Notes under the pieces: model-generated
What the model saw: only the letters and a program-made list of their open reading frames with translations
What the model was told of the DNA's origin: nothing
The model's database searches: none
Assembly: GCF_026676115.1 (NCBI RefSeq)
Contig: NZ_JAPONB010000001.1
Coordinates: forward strand, 372,001-436,000
Origin: Salinimicrobium sp. TH3
GTDB taxonomy: Bacteria; Bacteroidota; Bacteroidia; Flavobacteriales; Flavobacteriaceae
Length of the DNA stretch: 64,000 bases
Direction of reading: 5' to 3'
Shown here: positions 46,172-55,577 of the stretch, in pieces
Layout: the number at the start of each line of letters is the position of its first letter
Numbering within the stretch: the stretch's first letter is position 1
Translations under genes and position numbers: made by a program

Positions 46172-46517
46172 AGGATTCTGTAATCTGTTGTAAATTTAAG
46201 AATCTTCTTTGAAATATGGGAGGGACCGGGCATTAATGAGTTGCTAAAAAGGGTTGATTTTCGGCGTATTTTTCTTTTCTTACTTTGCGGTAGTTCAATA
46301 ACTTTTAAAGATACTCAACCAGGAATTTATCTTCCCGCCTCCTAATTGCCTTCAAGACCTTAAATTGGAACATCTTTTGAAAATTTCATATAAGAAGATA
46401 AAGCCAGAAGATTAAAAATTTGGGTTCTTAACTGGTTTTCAATTAACCCGATGCAATTAAAAGGTTATTTTTTTCCCCCGAAAAAAGTGAGCATCTTTGC
46501 AAAAATTTTGCAGTGGA
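46172..46517. other. Divergent intergenic region, 346 bases, no gene seen
   Basis: No supported ORF lies between the divergent DUF983 and ABC-F genes. A one-mismatch -7 box (TTACTTTG) falls at about 46279, and CATCTTTG ends at 46499, 18 bases before the ABC-F ATG; either could serve the plus-strand gene. No strong inverted repeat was noticed. Confidence 0.5.
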
Positions 46518-48425
46518 ATGTTGAATATACACAACTTATCGGTCTCCTTTGGTGGAGAATATTTATTTGAAGAGATCACTTTTAGGCTTGGAGCCGGTGA
46601 CAGGGTGGGATTAATAGGAAAAAACGGGGCCGGAAAATCTACTATGCTCAAGATCCTTTCGGGAGAAATGGAACCCGATACCGGCCAAATTGCTGCCGAC
46701 AAGGATCTAAAGATTGGGTTTCTTAAACAGGATATTGACTTCGTTGAAGGAAGAACTGTGCTGGAAGAATCTTATGAAGCCTTTGAGGAAATAAAGGAAC
46801 TCGAAAAACGTCTTGAGAGGATCAATCATCAACTTGCAGAGCGTACAGACTATGAGAGTGAGGAATACCACCAGTTAATGGTAGATCTCAATGATGTGCA
46901 GCATCAATATGAGATCCATGGCGGCTATAGTTATCAGGGAGAAACCGAGAGGATCCTGCAGGGCCTCGGGTTTAAAAGAGAAGATTTTGGCAAACTGACC
47001 AACACCTTTTCCGGGGGTTGGAGAATGAGAATAGAGCTGGCTAAGCTTCTGCTTCAGCAAAACGATATTCTTTTGCTGGATGAGCCTACCAACCACCTTG
47101 ATATTGAATCCATTATCTGGCTTGAAGGATTTTTAAATAATTATCCTGGTGCTGTAGTAATTGTTTCCCATGATAAGATGTTCCTGGACAATGTGACGAA
47201 CAGGACTATTGAGATTTCATTGGGCAGGATTTATGATTTTAATAAACCATATTCAAAGTACCTGGTGCTTCGCAATGAATTAAGGGAGCAACAACTGGCT
47301 TCACAAAAAAATCAGGAGAAACAAATCCAGCAGACGGAGAAACTTATTGAAAAATTCCGTGCTAAAGCTTCCAAGGCAAGCATGGCCCAGTCTCTTATAA
47401 AAAAGCTTGACAAGATCGATCGTATCGAAGTCGACGAGGATGATAATTCGGTCATGAATTTAAAATTTCCCGTTTCGGTAGTTCCGGGGAAAGTGGTTAT
47501 TGAAGCACATCATATTTCCAAGAATTATGGCCATAAAACTGTGCTTAAGAATATTGACCTGCTTATTGAACGGGACTCAAAGACTGCTTTTGTAGGTCAA
47601 AACGGGCAGGGAAAATCAACACTTGCTAAAATTATTGTTGGAGAGCTGGACCATAAAGGAGAGCTTAAGCTGGGGCACAACGTTCAAATAGGGTATTTTG
47701 CTCAGAATCAAGCCGAGTATCTTGATGGTTCAAAGACAGTCCTGGACACGATGATAGATGCTGCTAATGAAAAGAACAGGTCAAAGGTGAGGGATATCCT
47801 GGGTTCCTTTTTATTTAGAGGGGATGAAGTCGATAAATATGTGAGGGTACTTTCGGGAGGAGAGAGGAACAGGTTGGCTTTGGCAAAAATGCTGCTTCAG
47901 CCCTTTAATGTTCTAGTGATGGATGAGCCTACAAACCACCTGGATATTAAATCAAAGAATGTTCTTAAAGACGCTTTAAAGAGTTTTGAAGGTACCTTAA
48001 TCCTGGTTTCGCACGACAGGGATTTCCTGCAGGGGCTTACAAACAAAGTTTATGAATTTAAGGATCATAAAATAAAGGAGTATCTGGGAGATATAGATTA
48101 TTACCTTGACCAGCGTAAACTGGTGGATATGCGTGAGGTTGAGAAGAGAGATGTTGAAAAGCAGGCACCAAAGGAAAGTAATAAAGATTCTTACGAGAAC
48201 CAGAAAAAGCTAAAATCCCTTAATAACAAATTGAGCAACATTGAAAGCAAAATCTCCCGTCTTGAAAAAGAAATAAAAGCAAAAGATGTTGAACTTGCTG
48301 CCAACTATGAGAAAAGCGTTGCTCAAAAAGACTTTTTAAATACCTATCAGGAAAAGAAAAAAGAACTGTCCCGATTAATGAAAGATTGGGAGCAAGTGCA
48401 GCTTTCTATTGAAGAAAAAGGATAG
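46518..48425 (+). CDS. ABC-F-family ATP-binding protein
   Basis: 635 residues from the ATG MLNIHNLSVS; a TTG seven codons earlier is in frame but lies in the promoter. Two ABC domains each have Walker A (GKNGAGKST, GQNGQGKST) and signature motifs (FSGGWRMRIELAK, LSGGERNRLALAK), joined by a basic linker (QQTEKLIEKFRAKASKAS). The C-terminal extension (about 530-635) is coiled coil. There are no membrane helices. ABC-F proteins act on stalled ribosomes; some give antibiotic resistance, but the Uup/YdiF-like organisation here suggests a housekeeping translation factor. Confidence 0.94.
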   Translation: MLNIHNLSVSFGGEYLFEEITFRLGAGDRVGLIGKNGAGKSTMLKILSGEMEPDTGQIAADKDLKIGFLKQDIDFVEGRTVLEESYEAFEEIKELEKRLERINHQLAERTDYESEEYHQLMVDLNDVQHQYEIHGGYSYQGETERILQGLGFKREDFGKLTNTFSGGWRMRIELAKLLLQQNDILLLDEPTNHLDIESIIWLEGFLNNYPGAVVIVSHDKMFLDNVTNRTIEISLGRIYDFNKPYSKYLVLRNELREQQLASQKNQEKQIQQTEKLIEKFRAKASKASMAQSLIKKLDKIDRIEVDEDDNSVMNLKFPVSVVPGKVVIEAHHISKNYGHKTVLKNIDLLIERDSKTAFVGQNGQGKSTLAKIIVGELDHKGELKLGHNVQIGYFAQNQAEYLDGSKTVLDTMIDAANEKNRSKVRDILGSFLFRGDEVDKYVRVLSGGERNRLALAKMLLQPFNVLVMDEPTNHLDIKSKNVLKDALKSFEGTLILVSHDRDFLQGLTNKVYEFKDHKIKEYLGDIDYYLDQRKLVDMREVEKRDVEKQAPKESNKDSYENQKKLKSLNNKLSNIESKISRLEKEIKAKDVELAANYEKSVAQKDFLNTYQEKKKELSRLMKDWEQVQLSIEEKG

Positions 48426-48427
48426 CT

Positions 48428-48610
48428 ATGATTGAGCATTTCTTTCAATGTCCATACTGCTGGGAGGAAATTTCCATGCTTCTTGATCCTTCAATTGGAG
48501 AACAGAAATATATCGAAGATTGTGAGAATTGCTGTAATCCTATTGAAGTTTCAGTCTCATTTGAAGATGGAGAATTAAATAGCTTTCAGGTAGCCAGTAT
48601 CGATCAGTAA
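48428..48610 (+). CDS. CPXCG-motif cysteine-rich small protein
   Basis: 60 residues with two cysteine pairs forming a probable zinc site (CPYCWEE and DCENCCNP), matching the short CPXCG-type family. It starts two bases after the ABC-F stop codon, so the two are co-translated. Function unknown. Confidence 0.88.
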   Translation: MIEHFFQCPYCWEEISMLLDPSIGEQKYIEDCENCCNPIEVSVSFEDGELNSFQVASIDQ

Positions 48611-48686
48611 TCTTTATAAAATCAAAAATTTCAGCGGTTTATAAGATACTTTTTTTAAATTCGGGAACGGTATCAAAAAACAAACT

Positions 48687-49040
48687 GTGGAAAAATCTTT
48701 TGAATTTGCTGAAAATGTTGTTGGCTTTATGGTCAATTCTGAAATTGATCAGGAGAAAATAGAGGAGATTTTAGAAGCAGTAAAACAAAGGATTAAGAAA
48801 ATATCCCCTATTTGTCTGTACATCGAGGACCAGAATGATGAAGGTGCCTCTTTTAGAGGCTTTATGGAAATTCTTTCTTTCCATTTTTCTCATTCAAAGG
48901 ATCTGGAAAAAATAGCAGTAGTTACAGACAATAAGTTGTTTCAAAAATCTATGGATATTAAAGATCTAATAGTTCCTGCCAAGGTTAAAACTTTTGAGAG
49001 AAAGGAGCGAATAAAGGCTATGAACTGGGTGATGGAATAA
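48687..49040 (+). CDS. SpoIIAA/STAS-like protein
   Basis: 117 residues, GTG start. The alternating strands and helices (VVGFMVNSEIDQEKIEEIL, KISPICLYIEDQND, KIAVVTDNKLFQKSMDI) fit the SpoIIAA-like (DUF3478) fold found in proteobacterial and flavobacterial stand-alone proteins. The function is unknown; members may bind lipids. It follows the CPXCG gene by 76 bases and precedes the tRNA gene. Confidence 0.8.
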   Translation: MEKSFEFAENVVGFMVNSEIDQEKIEEILEAVKQRIKKISPICLYIEDQNDEGASFRGFMEILSFHFSHSKDLEKIAVVTDNKLFQKSMDIKDLIVPAKVKTFERKERIKAMNWVME

Positions 49041-49055
49041 TTTTCAAAAAAAAGC

Positions 49056-49086
49056 TTTGGAGAAATGAAAATTGACTGTATATTTG
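49056..49086 (+). promoter_or_regulatory. Promoter of the initiator tRNA gene
   Basis: TTTG at 49056-49059, exactly 19 bases, TATATTTG at 49079-49086: a perfect Bacteroidota housekeeping promoter 11 bases before the tRNA. Confidence 0.88.
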
Positions 49087-49097
49087 CAGTCCAATAT

Positions 49098-49170
<73 letters not shown>

Positions 49171-49181
49171 CTAGCAAAGAC

Positions 49182-49213
49182 AAGGCTTCACAGAAATGTG
49201 AAGCCTTTTTCTT
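49182..49213 (+). terminator. Terminator of the tRNA gene
   Basis: AAGGCTTCACA-GAAA-TGTGAAGCCTT, an 11-bp perfect stem with a GAAA loop, followed by a T-rich run. Confidence 0.93.
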
Positions 49214-49221
49214 TTTGTCCT

Positions 49222-49253
49222 AGTACAGAATAAGTACAGAATAAGTACAAATA
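49222..49253. repeat. Tandem 11-bp repeats next to the tRNA gene (candidate integrase arm sites)
   Basis: Two perfect copies of AGTACAGAATA are followed by AGTACAAATA, head to tail, about 50 bases after the tRNA. An 11-bp period is about one helical turn, as expected for repeated protein-binding sites. The position beside a tRNA 3' end is typical for attachment regions of tyrosine-integrase elements, but no integrase lies in the window. Confidence 0.55.
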
Positions 49254-49376
49254 GGTGCAGAACCAAAGTCAGTTGACAGAGCACATAAATTTTCGACCCA
49301 AAACGATTCAATTGCCTGTGAGTCATTTATAAAAAGTTTTGCGAATTCACCGGCCTTGATCCCTCTTCGAGTCCTT

Positions 49377-49416
49377 AAAACTGAATTACTTCCAGAAGTA
49401 ATTCAGTTTTTTTAAA
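49377..49416. terminator. 16-bp hairpin with T-run in the tRNA-downstream region
   Basis: AAAACTGAATTACTTC and its reverse complement are separated by CA and followed by seven Ts. It has the shape of a strong intrinsic terminator, yet no gene ends just before it. It probably belongs to a lost gene of an integrated element. Confidence 0.7.
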
Positions 49417-49751
49417 AAATTTATTCTTCCTTTTCGTAGAAGTCAGGAGCGGCATGTGATCGATTGTCTTCTTCAATTATTAATTTTTAGCTGGATAAAG
49501 TGAATTATTGAAGAAAGTATAATTCTGAGTCTTGGTAATAGTTAAAGTAGCTCATCAATTCCCTTATCCAGTGAACCCTTCCTGAATTTGGCTTCACGAA
49601 AGTCAAATCACCTATCCCGCCGAAGACCAACATGAAACTTTTGGAGGGATTTTTTATCAACCATCATGGGTATAAACTACACTTTAGCTTTTAAGCCGCC
49701 TTAGGTCCTGATCCCCCTTTAGAATTATTCATCTTCTATTTCTTAATCCTT
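49414..49751. other. Gene-free stretch before the winged-helix gene
   Basis: No supported coding frame, tRNA or strong repeat was found between the 16-bp hairpin and the ATG at 49752. With the repeats and the T-arm fragment upstream this reads as decayed mobile-element sequence. Confidence 0.4.
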
Positions 49752-50495
49752 ATGCGCCCAATAAAGGTCCCGGTTCAATTACTTATTTCTGCTCAACAGG
49801 AACATTATATTTCCAGGGTTCGGTTTTTCCTGCTTCTCAAAATGATGTACCCGCATGGAAAATCCAGACTGTCATGGGGAGAGATGAGAGCCATTCAGCA
49901 GGTATTAAGGATCAAGTCAGAGAAAACAGTAAAATCCTATGTTCGCTTTTTTGAAGAAAAAGGATGGCTGAGACTCAATACAAAAACTGGTTATTATCTT
50001 ATAAAATCCTTTGATAGAATAAGAGATGAAAATGAGTGGAGGAGCCGTAGTGCGATCCTCCTACTACCACTTGACCTCTATAGATTAAAAGCTTTTATAG
50101 GGGCAGGAATTTATGCTTATTTACACAGTATTTATCTGAAAAGACAAAGAGAAAAGGAAAGCGTTCAGAAAAAAGGGAGAACCTATCATTTTCTTCTATC
50201 TGGTCGGAACAGAAAAAAAGCTGTGCCTGTTTCAGTCAATGGAGTAGAAAAGATCTTCAAAATTTCCAAAGCCATTGCTTCCCGTTTAAAAAACGCTGCA
50301 GAAAAAGAAAGACTTTTAAAGATTAAGAAAAACTATTCGGGGCCAATTCATAAAGAAACAGTACAATGGTGCCTAAAGTACAGTAGTCTGCCTCAGAAAA
50401 TCGTCTACCGAAAAAGAAGACACCGTCTCCAGCTCATCGATACTATCACTCCTCTTTTTTCTTTTACCCGCCGGAAAAAAATGAAAACATTATAG
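49752..50495 (+). CDS. Basic winged-helix protein, probable mobile-element remnant
   Basis: 247 residues with a very basic composition. Residues about 20-85 form a winged-helix-like unit (LSWGEMRAIQQVLRIKSEKT, VKSYVRFFEEKGWLRLNTKT). The C-terminal half has a second helical unit (KIFKISKAIASRLKNAAEKE) and a Lys/Arg-rich tail ending in RRKKMK. The double-DNA-binding layout resembles replication- or mobilisation-associated proteins of Bacteroidota elements, but I do not recognise the family. It stands alone between non-coding DNA with repeats on both sides, downstream of a tRNA. Confidence 0.7.
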   Translation: MRPIKVPVQLLISAQQEHYISRVRFFLLLKMMYPHGKSRLSWGEMRAIQQVLRIKSEKTVKSYVRFFEEKGWLRLNTKTGYYLIKSFDRIRDENEWRSRSAILLLPLDLYRLKAFIGAGIYAYLHSIYLKRQREKESVQKKGRTYHFLLSGRNRKKAVPVSVNGVEKIFKISKAIASRLKNAAEKERLLKIKKNYSGPIHKETVQWCLKYSSLPQKIVYRKRRHRLQLIDTITPLFSFTRRKKMKTL

Positions 50496-50584
50496 AAAGG
50501 TACATAGGAAAACAAAAAAATAAAAAATAAAGATCTTTTTGAGAGTGTGTTTTTATTGTTTTAAAATAGAAATCAAAACTATTA

Positions 50585-50632
50585 CACAAGTTGTTTCACT
50601 ACTATTACCACAAGTTGTTCCACAGGTTGTAC
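50585..50632. repeat. 12-nt-phased CACAAGTTGTT repeats
   Basis: CACAAGTTGTTTCAC (50585-50599), CACAAGTTGTTCCAC (50609-50623) and CACAGGTTGTAC (50621-50632) are spaced by 24 and 12 bases, with a degenerate copy filling the 24-base step. The core ACAAGTTGT is almost palindromic. The block could be an iteron-like or operator array. Confidence 0.6.
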
Positions 50633-50871
50633 AAATTATGGATAAGTTAAAAGACAACTTAAATCCACTCCCTCAGCATATTTCCCTACGCTGCGCTTCG
50701 GAAAAAGAGCTTAGGGAAAGAGTCTTGGACCCATGGCTACAGAATTCCCTTCATTTCGCTCCAGGAGAAAATCCTTCCACTACATTGCAGTCACCCTCAA
50801 ACCATACGTCCGTTTGATTTATCTCTGCAAAAACTCCTATTAAAGGAACCTTAATTTCTTCATAAATTCCC

Positions 50872-50879
50872 TATTTTTG
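50872..50879 (+). promoter_or_regulatory. -7 element of ccsBA
   Basis: TATTTTTG matches TAnnTTTG, 24 bases before the ATG at 50904. No matching -33 box was seen at 19 bases. Confidence 0.5.
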
Positions 50880-50903
50880 CGGCGTCTAAAAAGCCCTCCC
50901 TTC

Positions 50904-53900
50904 ATGCAAAAAAAATTAGCATCTATTGTATTCTCTACTCGTTTAATGGGCTTCCTTTTTATCGTTTTTGCTATTGCCCTGGGAATGGGAACTTTTATCG
51001 AAAACTGGTACAGTACAGAAACAGCCAAAGTCTGGATTTATAATGCGCTGTGGTTTGAAGTCATCATGGCATTATTTGTACTTAATTTTTTAGGGAACAT
51101 CTTTCGTTACCGGCTACATAAGAAAGAAAAATGGTCTTCTTTACTGCTCCACCTTTCTTTCATCTTAATTCTGGTGGGTGCTTTTGTAACCAGGTATATA
51201 AGTTATGAAGGTATGATGCCTATTAGAGAGGGAGCGACTGAAAACACATTTCTCTCAGAAAAGACATTTTTGACAACTTTTATTGACGGAGAAATTGACG
51301 GAGAACCCAGACGTAGAGTGGTGGAAGAAGCCGTTTTATTAGCTCCAGGTGCTTCAAATGACCACACTTTTAATACAGATTACAACGGGCAACCTGTAAA
51401 GCTTGAAATCATCGACTTTATCCATGGAGCCGAAGAAGGACTTGTCGAAAATCCCGAAGGGGAGAACTATCTCAAAATAGTGGAAGCCGGGGGAGGTGAT
51501 CGTCATGATCATTACATAAAGGAAAATGAAGTTTCCAGCATTCATAATATTCTCTTCGCTTTAAACAAACCAACCGAAGGGGCAATCAATATCACTCATG
51601 AAAACGGGGAGTATACAATCTCTTCTCCTTTTGAAGGAACTTACATGAGAATGGCAGACCAACAACAGGGAGAGGTACTGGCAGATTCTGTTCAAACTTT
51701 AAATTTAAGGTCTCTCTATAATATGGCAGGAATGCAATTTGTATTACCCGATCCTGTTGTTAGAGGTAGATATGATGTCATTCCAACTGAAGAGAAGTTA
51801 GATGGGCAACAGGATGCAGCAGTGGTCAAAGTAAGTACCGGTGGAGAATCTGAAATCGTAAAATTGCTAGGAGGAAAGGGATGGATTAATGATCCTAAAA
51901 TGTTTAGCATTGGCGGATTGGAATTTTACGTACAGTACGGCTCCAAGGAATATGAGCTTCCATTTTCTATTAAATTGAATGATTTTATCGCCGACAAATA
52001 TCCCGGAACAGAAAAAAGTTACTCATCTTTTAAAAGTAAAGTGACCGTTGTTGATGAGGAAAGCTTTGACTATGAAATTTTTATGAATCATGTGTTAGAC
52101 CACAAAGGATATCGCTTTTTCCAGGCTTCCTTTGATGCAGATGAGAAGGGAACCGTCCTTTCTGTAAACCACGACTTTTGGGGAACATGGATCACGTATA
52201 TAGGTTATACCCTGTTGTATATTGGGTTAATGTGGGTTCTTTTTGCTAAGGGTTCGAGATTTGGCGAGCTAAAACTCATGCTTGAAAAAGTAAAGAAAAA
52301 GAAATCGAAATTAATGACTGTTGCCATTGCGATGTTCACAGCTGCTTCAGGATTTGCACAGGAGCAAAACCACGAACACAATAATCCGTTGGCGATTCCT
52401 AAAGCAAGAATTGATTCCATCATAAAAGCAAATGTTGTTTCTGAAGAACATGCGGCGCAGTTTGGCCGACTTGTGGTGCAGGATGCCGGTGGAAGAATGA
52501 AGCCGGTTAACACTTATTCTTCAGAATTACTTCGAAAACTCAGCACGAGCCACAAGTATGAAGGATTGACCTCTGATCAAGTTTTGGTAAGCATGACGGA
52601 AAATCCAACGATCTGGTATAATGTTCCGATAATTAACGTACCTATCGGCAATGACAGTATCCGGCACGTAGTAGGGGTGCCTGAAGATCAGAAATTTCTG
52701 GCACTGACCAGTTTTTTTGACAGCGAGGGAAATTATAAGCTTTCTCCGTACCTCGAAAGCGCCTATAAGGCTGCTGTTCCGGACAAATTTGAAACGGATT
52801 TTATCAAAACTGACCGGCGCGTGAACCTGCTTTACAATACTCTGCAAGGCAAATTTCTCAGGATTTTTCCAATTCCCGAGCACGAAAACAACAAGTGGGT
52901 ATCTTTTCCTGAAGCTGCCGAAGCTGGCTTTCAAGGAATGGATTCGCTGTACACCCGGCAGATCCTGCCAATGTACTTCGGCGCTTTAAGAACTGCGAAG
53001 GAAACAGGTGATTATTCTCAGGCGAACGAGTTGTTGGGAAGCATCAAGAGCTTTCAGCAGAAATTCGGCGCAGAAGTAATGCCTTCAGAAGAAAAGATAA
53101 AAGCCGAGATTCTTTATAATAAATATGATATTTTCAGGACCTTGTTCTCCTTTTATCTGCTGACAGGCGTACTCATGTTAATTTTCGTGATCTTCCAGAT
53201 CTTTAAAGACGGTAAAGTTATTCGCGGCTTAATTAAGTTGAGTATAGTCGCAATTATAATTTTCTTTGTCTTACATACTACAGGACTTATTGCCCGCTGG
53301 TTTATTTCGGGACATGCTCCCTGGAGTGACGCTTATGAATCGATGATCTATGTCGCATGGGCAACGATGTTGTTTGGATTGCTCTTTGGAAGGAAAAGTC
53401 ATCTTACTATCTCTTCAACCGCTTTTGTGACCTCCATGATTTTAATGATTGCACATTTGAACTGGATGGACCCAGCAATCGCTAATTTACCCCCGGTACT
53501 AGATTCCTATTGGGTAGTAATCCACGTTCCGATAATTGTAGGTAGTTACGGACCGTTTACTTTGGGAATGATTCTCGGAGTGGTTGCTTTACTGCTAATG
53601 ATTATGACAACGGAGAAAAATAAAAAGAAAATGGACCTCAATATTAAGGAAATTACCATTATTACCGAAATGGCGCTTACCGTCGGATTAGTCATGTTAA
53701 TTATCGGGAACTTTCTTGGAGGTCAATGGGCCAACGAAAGCTGGGGCCGTTACTGGGGTTGGGACCCTAAAGAAACCTGGGCTTTGGCGAGTATTATGTT
53801 TTACGGTTTTGTGATTCACATGCGCCTCGTCCCGGGAATGAGAAGCCGCTGGTTGTTTAATTTTATGGCCATAGTTGCCTTCGCCAGTATTATGATGACT

Positions 53901-54110
53901 TACTTTGGGGTTAACTTCTATCTTTCCGGCCTGCATTCCTATGCCAGTGGAGATAAGGTGATTACTCCTAACTTTGTTTATTACTCAGTGGTCATTGTAG
54001 CTTTATTGGGAGCCATATCGTACTGGAGATTTAACAAGTACTACAAAAAGAAGCATCGAAAGCGCCTTAGCCTTGAACCCTTGGACGATTCAGACAGGAA
54101 AGGGACGTAG
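50904..54110 (+). CDS. ccsBA: ResB-CcsA fusion, cytochrome c biogenesis (system II)
   Basis: 1068 residues from the ATG MQKKLASIVF; a TTG nine codons earlier overlaps the -7 region. The N-terminal ResB part has membrane helices (about 10-32, 45-65, 80-97 and 425-447) around a periplasmic domain. A soluble linker with a second periplasmic segment follows. The CcsA part (about 745-1050) has multiple helices and the haem-binding tryptophan motif WGWDPKETWAL. The protein carries haem out and attaches it to apocytochromes c. The fusion of both system II subunits is normal in Bacteroidota. Confidence 0.95.
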   Translation: MQKKLASIVFSTRLMGFLFIVFAIALGMGTFIENWYSTETAKVWIYNALWFEVIMALFVLNFLGNIFRYRLHKKEKWSSLLLHLSFILILVGAFVTRYISYEGMMPIREGATENTFLSEKTFLTTFIDGEIDGEPRRRVVEEAVLLAPGASNDHTFNTDYNGQPVKLEIIDFIHGAEEGLVENPEGENYLKIVEAGGGDRHDHYIKENEVSSIHNILFALNKPTEGAINITHENGEYTISSPFEGTYMRMADQQQGEVLADSVQTLNLRSLYNMAGMQFVLPDPVVRGRYDVIPTEEKLDGQQDAAVVKVSTGGESEIVKLLGGKGWINDPKMFSIGGLEFYVQYGSKEYELPFSIKLNDFIADKYPGTEKSYSSFKSKVTVVDEESFDYEIFMNHVLDHKGYRFFQASFDADEKGTVLSVNHDFWGTWITYIGYTLLYIGLMWVLFAKGSRFGELKLMLEKVKKKKSKLMTVAIAMFTAASGFAQEQNHEHNNPLAIPKARIDSIIKANVVSEEHAAQFGRLVVQDAGGRMKPVNTYSSELLRKLSTSHKYEGLTSDQVLVSMTENPTIWYNVPIINVPIGNDSIRHVVGVPEDQKFLALTSFFDSEGNYKLSPYLESAYKAAVPDKFETDFIKTDRRVNLLYNTLQGKFLRIFPIPEHENNKWVSFPEAAEAGFQGMDSLYTRQILPMYFGALRTAKETGDYSQANELLGSIKSFQQKFGAEVMPSEEKIKAEILYNKYDIFRTLFSFYLLTGVLMLIFVIFQIFKDGKVIRGLIKLSIVAIIIFFVLHTTGLIARWFISGHAPWSDAYESMIYVAWATMLFGLLFGRKSHLTISSTAFVTSMILMIAHLNWMDPAIANLPPVLDSYWVVIHVPIIVGSYGPFTLGMILGVVALLLMIMTTEKNKKKMDLNIKEITIITEMALTVGLVMLIIGNFLGGQWANESWGRYWGWDPKETWALASIMFYGFVIHMRLVPGMRSRWLFNFMAIVAFASIMMTYFGVNFYLSGLHSYASGDKVITPNFVYYSVVIVALLGAISYWRFNKYYKKKHRKRLSLEPLDDSDRKGT

Positions 54111-54578
54111 AGACTACTTGGATAGTTTTGACATGCCGGTTCCAGTATTTTTCCTGGAAGAGAAGCTGCCAATTATGGAAATTACAATCATAGAAAATTC
54201 ATTATCCAGAGTGTTTTTGTAAAACTAAAAGGAGAATAGTAAAAGGAGAATAGTAAAAGGAGAATAGCAAGAGGGCAACACGCGGAGCGATGTTGCGGTG
54301 CATACCCCCAGGCTTTACGATCCATTAGACAATTCTGCCTTTTTTTTAAATTTTTTATTTTACTAAAACATCTGGAAAAAGTCCTGAAAGAGATCTTTCT
54401 TTAGTAAAAGACCACATTACAGCTGAGATTTTTGCCTCACAACATAGTATTAGTTCGGTAGATTTGGGCTTGCAGCACTTCGCTGCGCTGCGTTCGCTTT
54501 TGACCTTTGAATCGAATTTCGGTTATCTTACGAGCAAAATTTTAAGAAAGATTTTCTTTTAAATCGTTTCCCTGGTCT
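54111..54578. other. Intergenic region between ccsBA and the AbiE pair, 468 bases, no gene seen
   Basis: No supported coding frame. It contains three 14-bp tandem repeats (54226-54267), a 10-bp inverted repeat (TTTTACTAAA/TTTAGTAAAA at 54358 and 54400) with a 32-base loop, and a GC-rich patch near 54480. It marks the left edge of the defence island. Confidence 0.5.
54226..54267. repeat. Three tandem 14-bp repeats
   Basis: TAAAAGGAGAATAG occurs three times head to tail without mismatch, about 115 bases after the ccsBA stop codon. Such perfect short tandems are prone to copy-number change. Confidence 0.9.
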
Positions 54579-55577
54579 TCATTGGATGCCATTAACTCTT
54601 TCATTGAGTTGTCTTAATTTGATGAGAAGATTGTCGAATGACTCTGTGTTTCCGTAAAACATACTTTCTCTCATAGCCTCATAGTCACTTCTGTAATCGG
54701 TAAGGATATGATCAGGGGGTAAAAATTGGAGAGTCCCATATTGATGCCTTGAATAATCAACCCAAGATATTCTTGTAAACTTCTGTCTGTGCTCAACTAT
54801 GGTGGAATACAACTCTTTGTCTGTAAGAGCGTCCTCCAGATATTTGGTTGCCATTAGTTTAGAAATGTCATATAAATGGCGAGTCATTCGGGCACTTCTG
54901 ATCTTTCTTTCATTCGGCTTTTGAAACTCCTCATGCAGTAGAAACATTTTTTCTAATAACGTTCTCGAAGGAAGTACTGTGGGGATATCTACAGGCTTTC
55001 CCGCGAATTCTTGATCAGGAAAAATTTCACTAATTAAAGACCTCAATTCTTTTACCTCATAAGGTTCAATAAGTGATCGGGAGCTGATCTCAATTAAAAT
55101 GCGGGGCTGTAGATATTCCTGTTTATCTACTAATGATTTGTAGCGCAGTTCAACTGCTAAGGGATCCGTATCAGACTCCTCAAACTTAGTCACCGAAAGC
55201 TCGAATTCCTTTACTCCCTGACCAGAAAGGGCCTCATGAAGGGAATGACAAAATTGTTTACTTACATATTTGCATGAGGCCTTTCTTAAATTTTTTATTT
55301 GTTGTCGACTCAAATCTCCATTAAACCCGAAGAAGGATCGATCTATGGCCAGATCTATATCTTCTGAAAATCTTTCAATAATTCCCCACGCTTTACTCAA
55401 AGAAGTGCCCCCCTTGAAAACCAGATGATCTTTCAGTTCGGTACTGAAAATGCCTCGTAAAGCGATCATCACCCAAAGATCTTTCTCTACAGCAACTGGA
55501 AGCAATCCTGTTTCCGAACTTACCTGCTTTATTATAAGTTCTCTGTCTTGTATGCTTAATTTAAACCATTCTTCCAT
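54579..55577 (-). CDS. AbiEii/AbiGii-family nucleotidyltransferase toxin
   Basis: 332 residues with the nucleotidyltransferase motifs HLVFKGGTSLSKAW (GGTSLSK, 56-62) and SEDIDLAID (71-79), and further helices with KMFLLHEEFQ and RMTRHLYDI typical of the family. AbiEii-type enzymes are the toxin half of type IV toxin-antitoxin systems that block growth and limit phage. Its start codon overlaps the stop of the antitoxin gene by one base, giving strict translational coupling in the usual antitoxin-first order. Confidence 0.93.
   Translation of the reverse strand: MEEWFKLSIQDRELIIKQVSSETGLLPVAVEKDLWVMIALRGIFSTELKDHLVFKGGTSLSKAWGIIERFSEDIDLAIDRSFFGFNGDLSRQQIKNLRKASCKYVSKQFCHSLHEALSGQGVKEFELSVTKFEESDTDPLAVELRYKSLVDKQEYLQPRILIEISSRSLIEPYEVKELRSLISEIFPDQEFAGKPVDIPTVLPSRTLLEKMFLLHEEFQKPNERKIRSARMTRHLYDISKLMATKYLEDALTDKELYSTIVEHRQKFTRISWVDYSRHQYGTLQFLPPDHILTDYRSDYEAMRESMFYGNTESFDNLLIKLRQLNERVNGIQ

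Larger units (their letters stand above)
50496..50903. other. Intergenic region with 12-nt-phased repeats before ccsBA
   Basis: The only frame of note (50539-50817) starts at a TTG and has an unnatural composition, so I do not call it a gene. The stretch holds the repeat block at 50585-50632 and the -7 box of ccsBA at 50872. The remainder shows nothing recognisable. Confidence 0.5.

Noticed and set aside
49366-49374. A second, partial tRNA
   Set aside because: Only the nine-base T-loop string is shared; no cloverleaf can be folded. It is kept only as a possible attachment-site fragment.
50539-50817. 92-codon frame before ccsBA
   Set aside because: It starts with TTG, its QVV repeats come from the 12-nt DNA repeats and the rest has no natural composition.
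54358-54409. 10-bp inverted repeat TTTTACTAAA/TTTAGTAAAA as a terminator
   Set aside because: AT-only arms, a 32-base loop and no T-run make it too weak to call.
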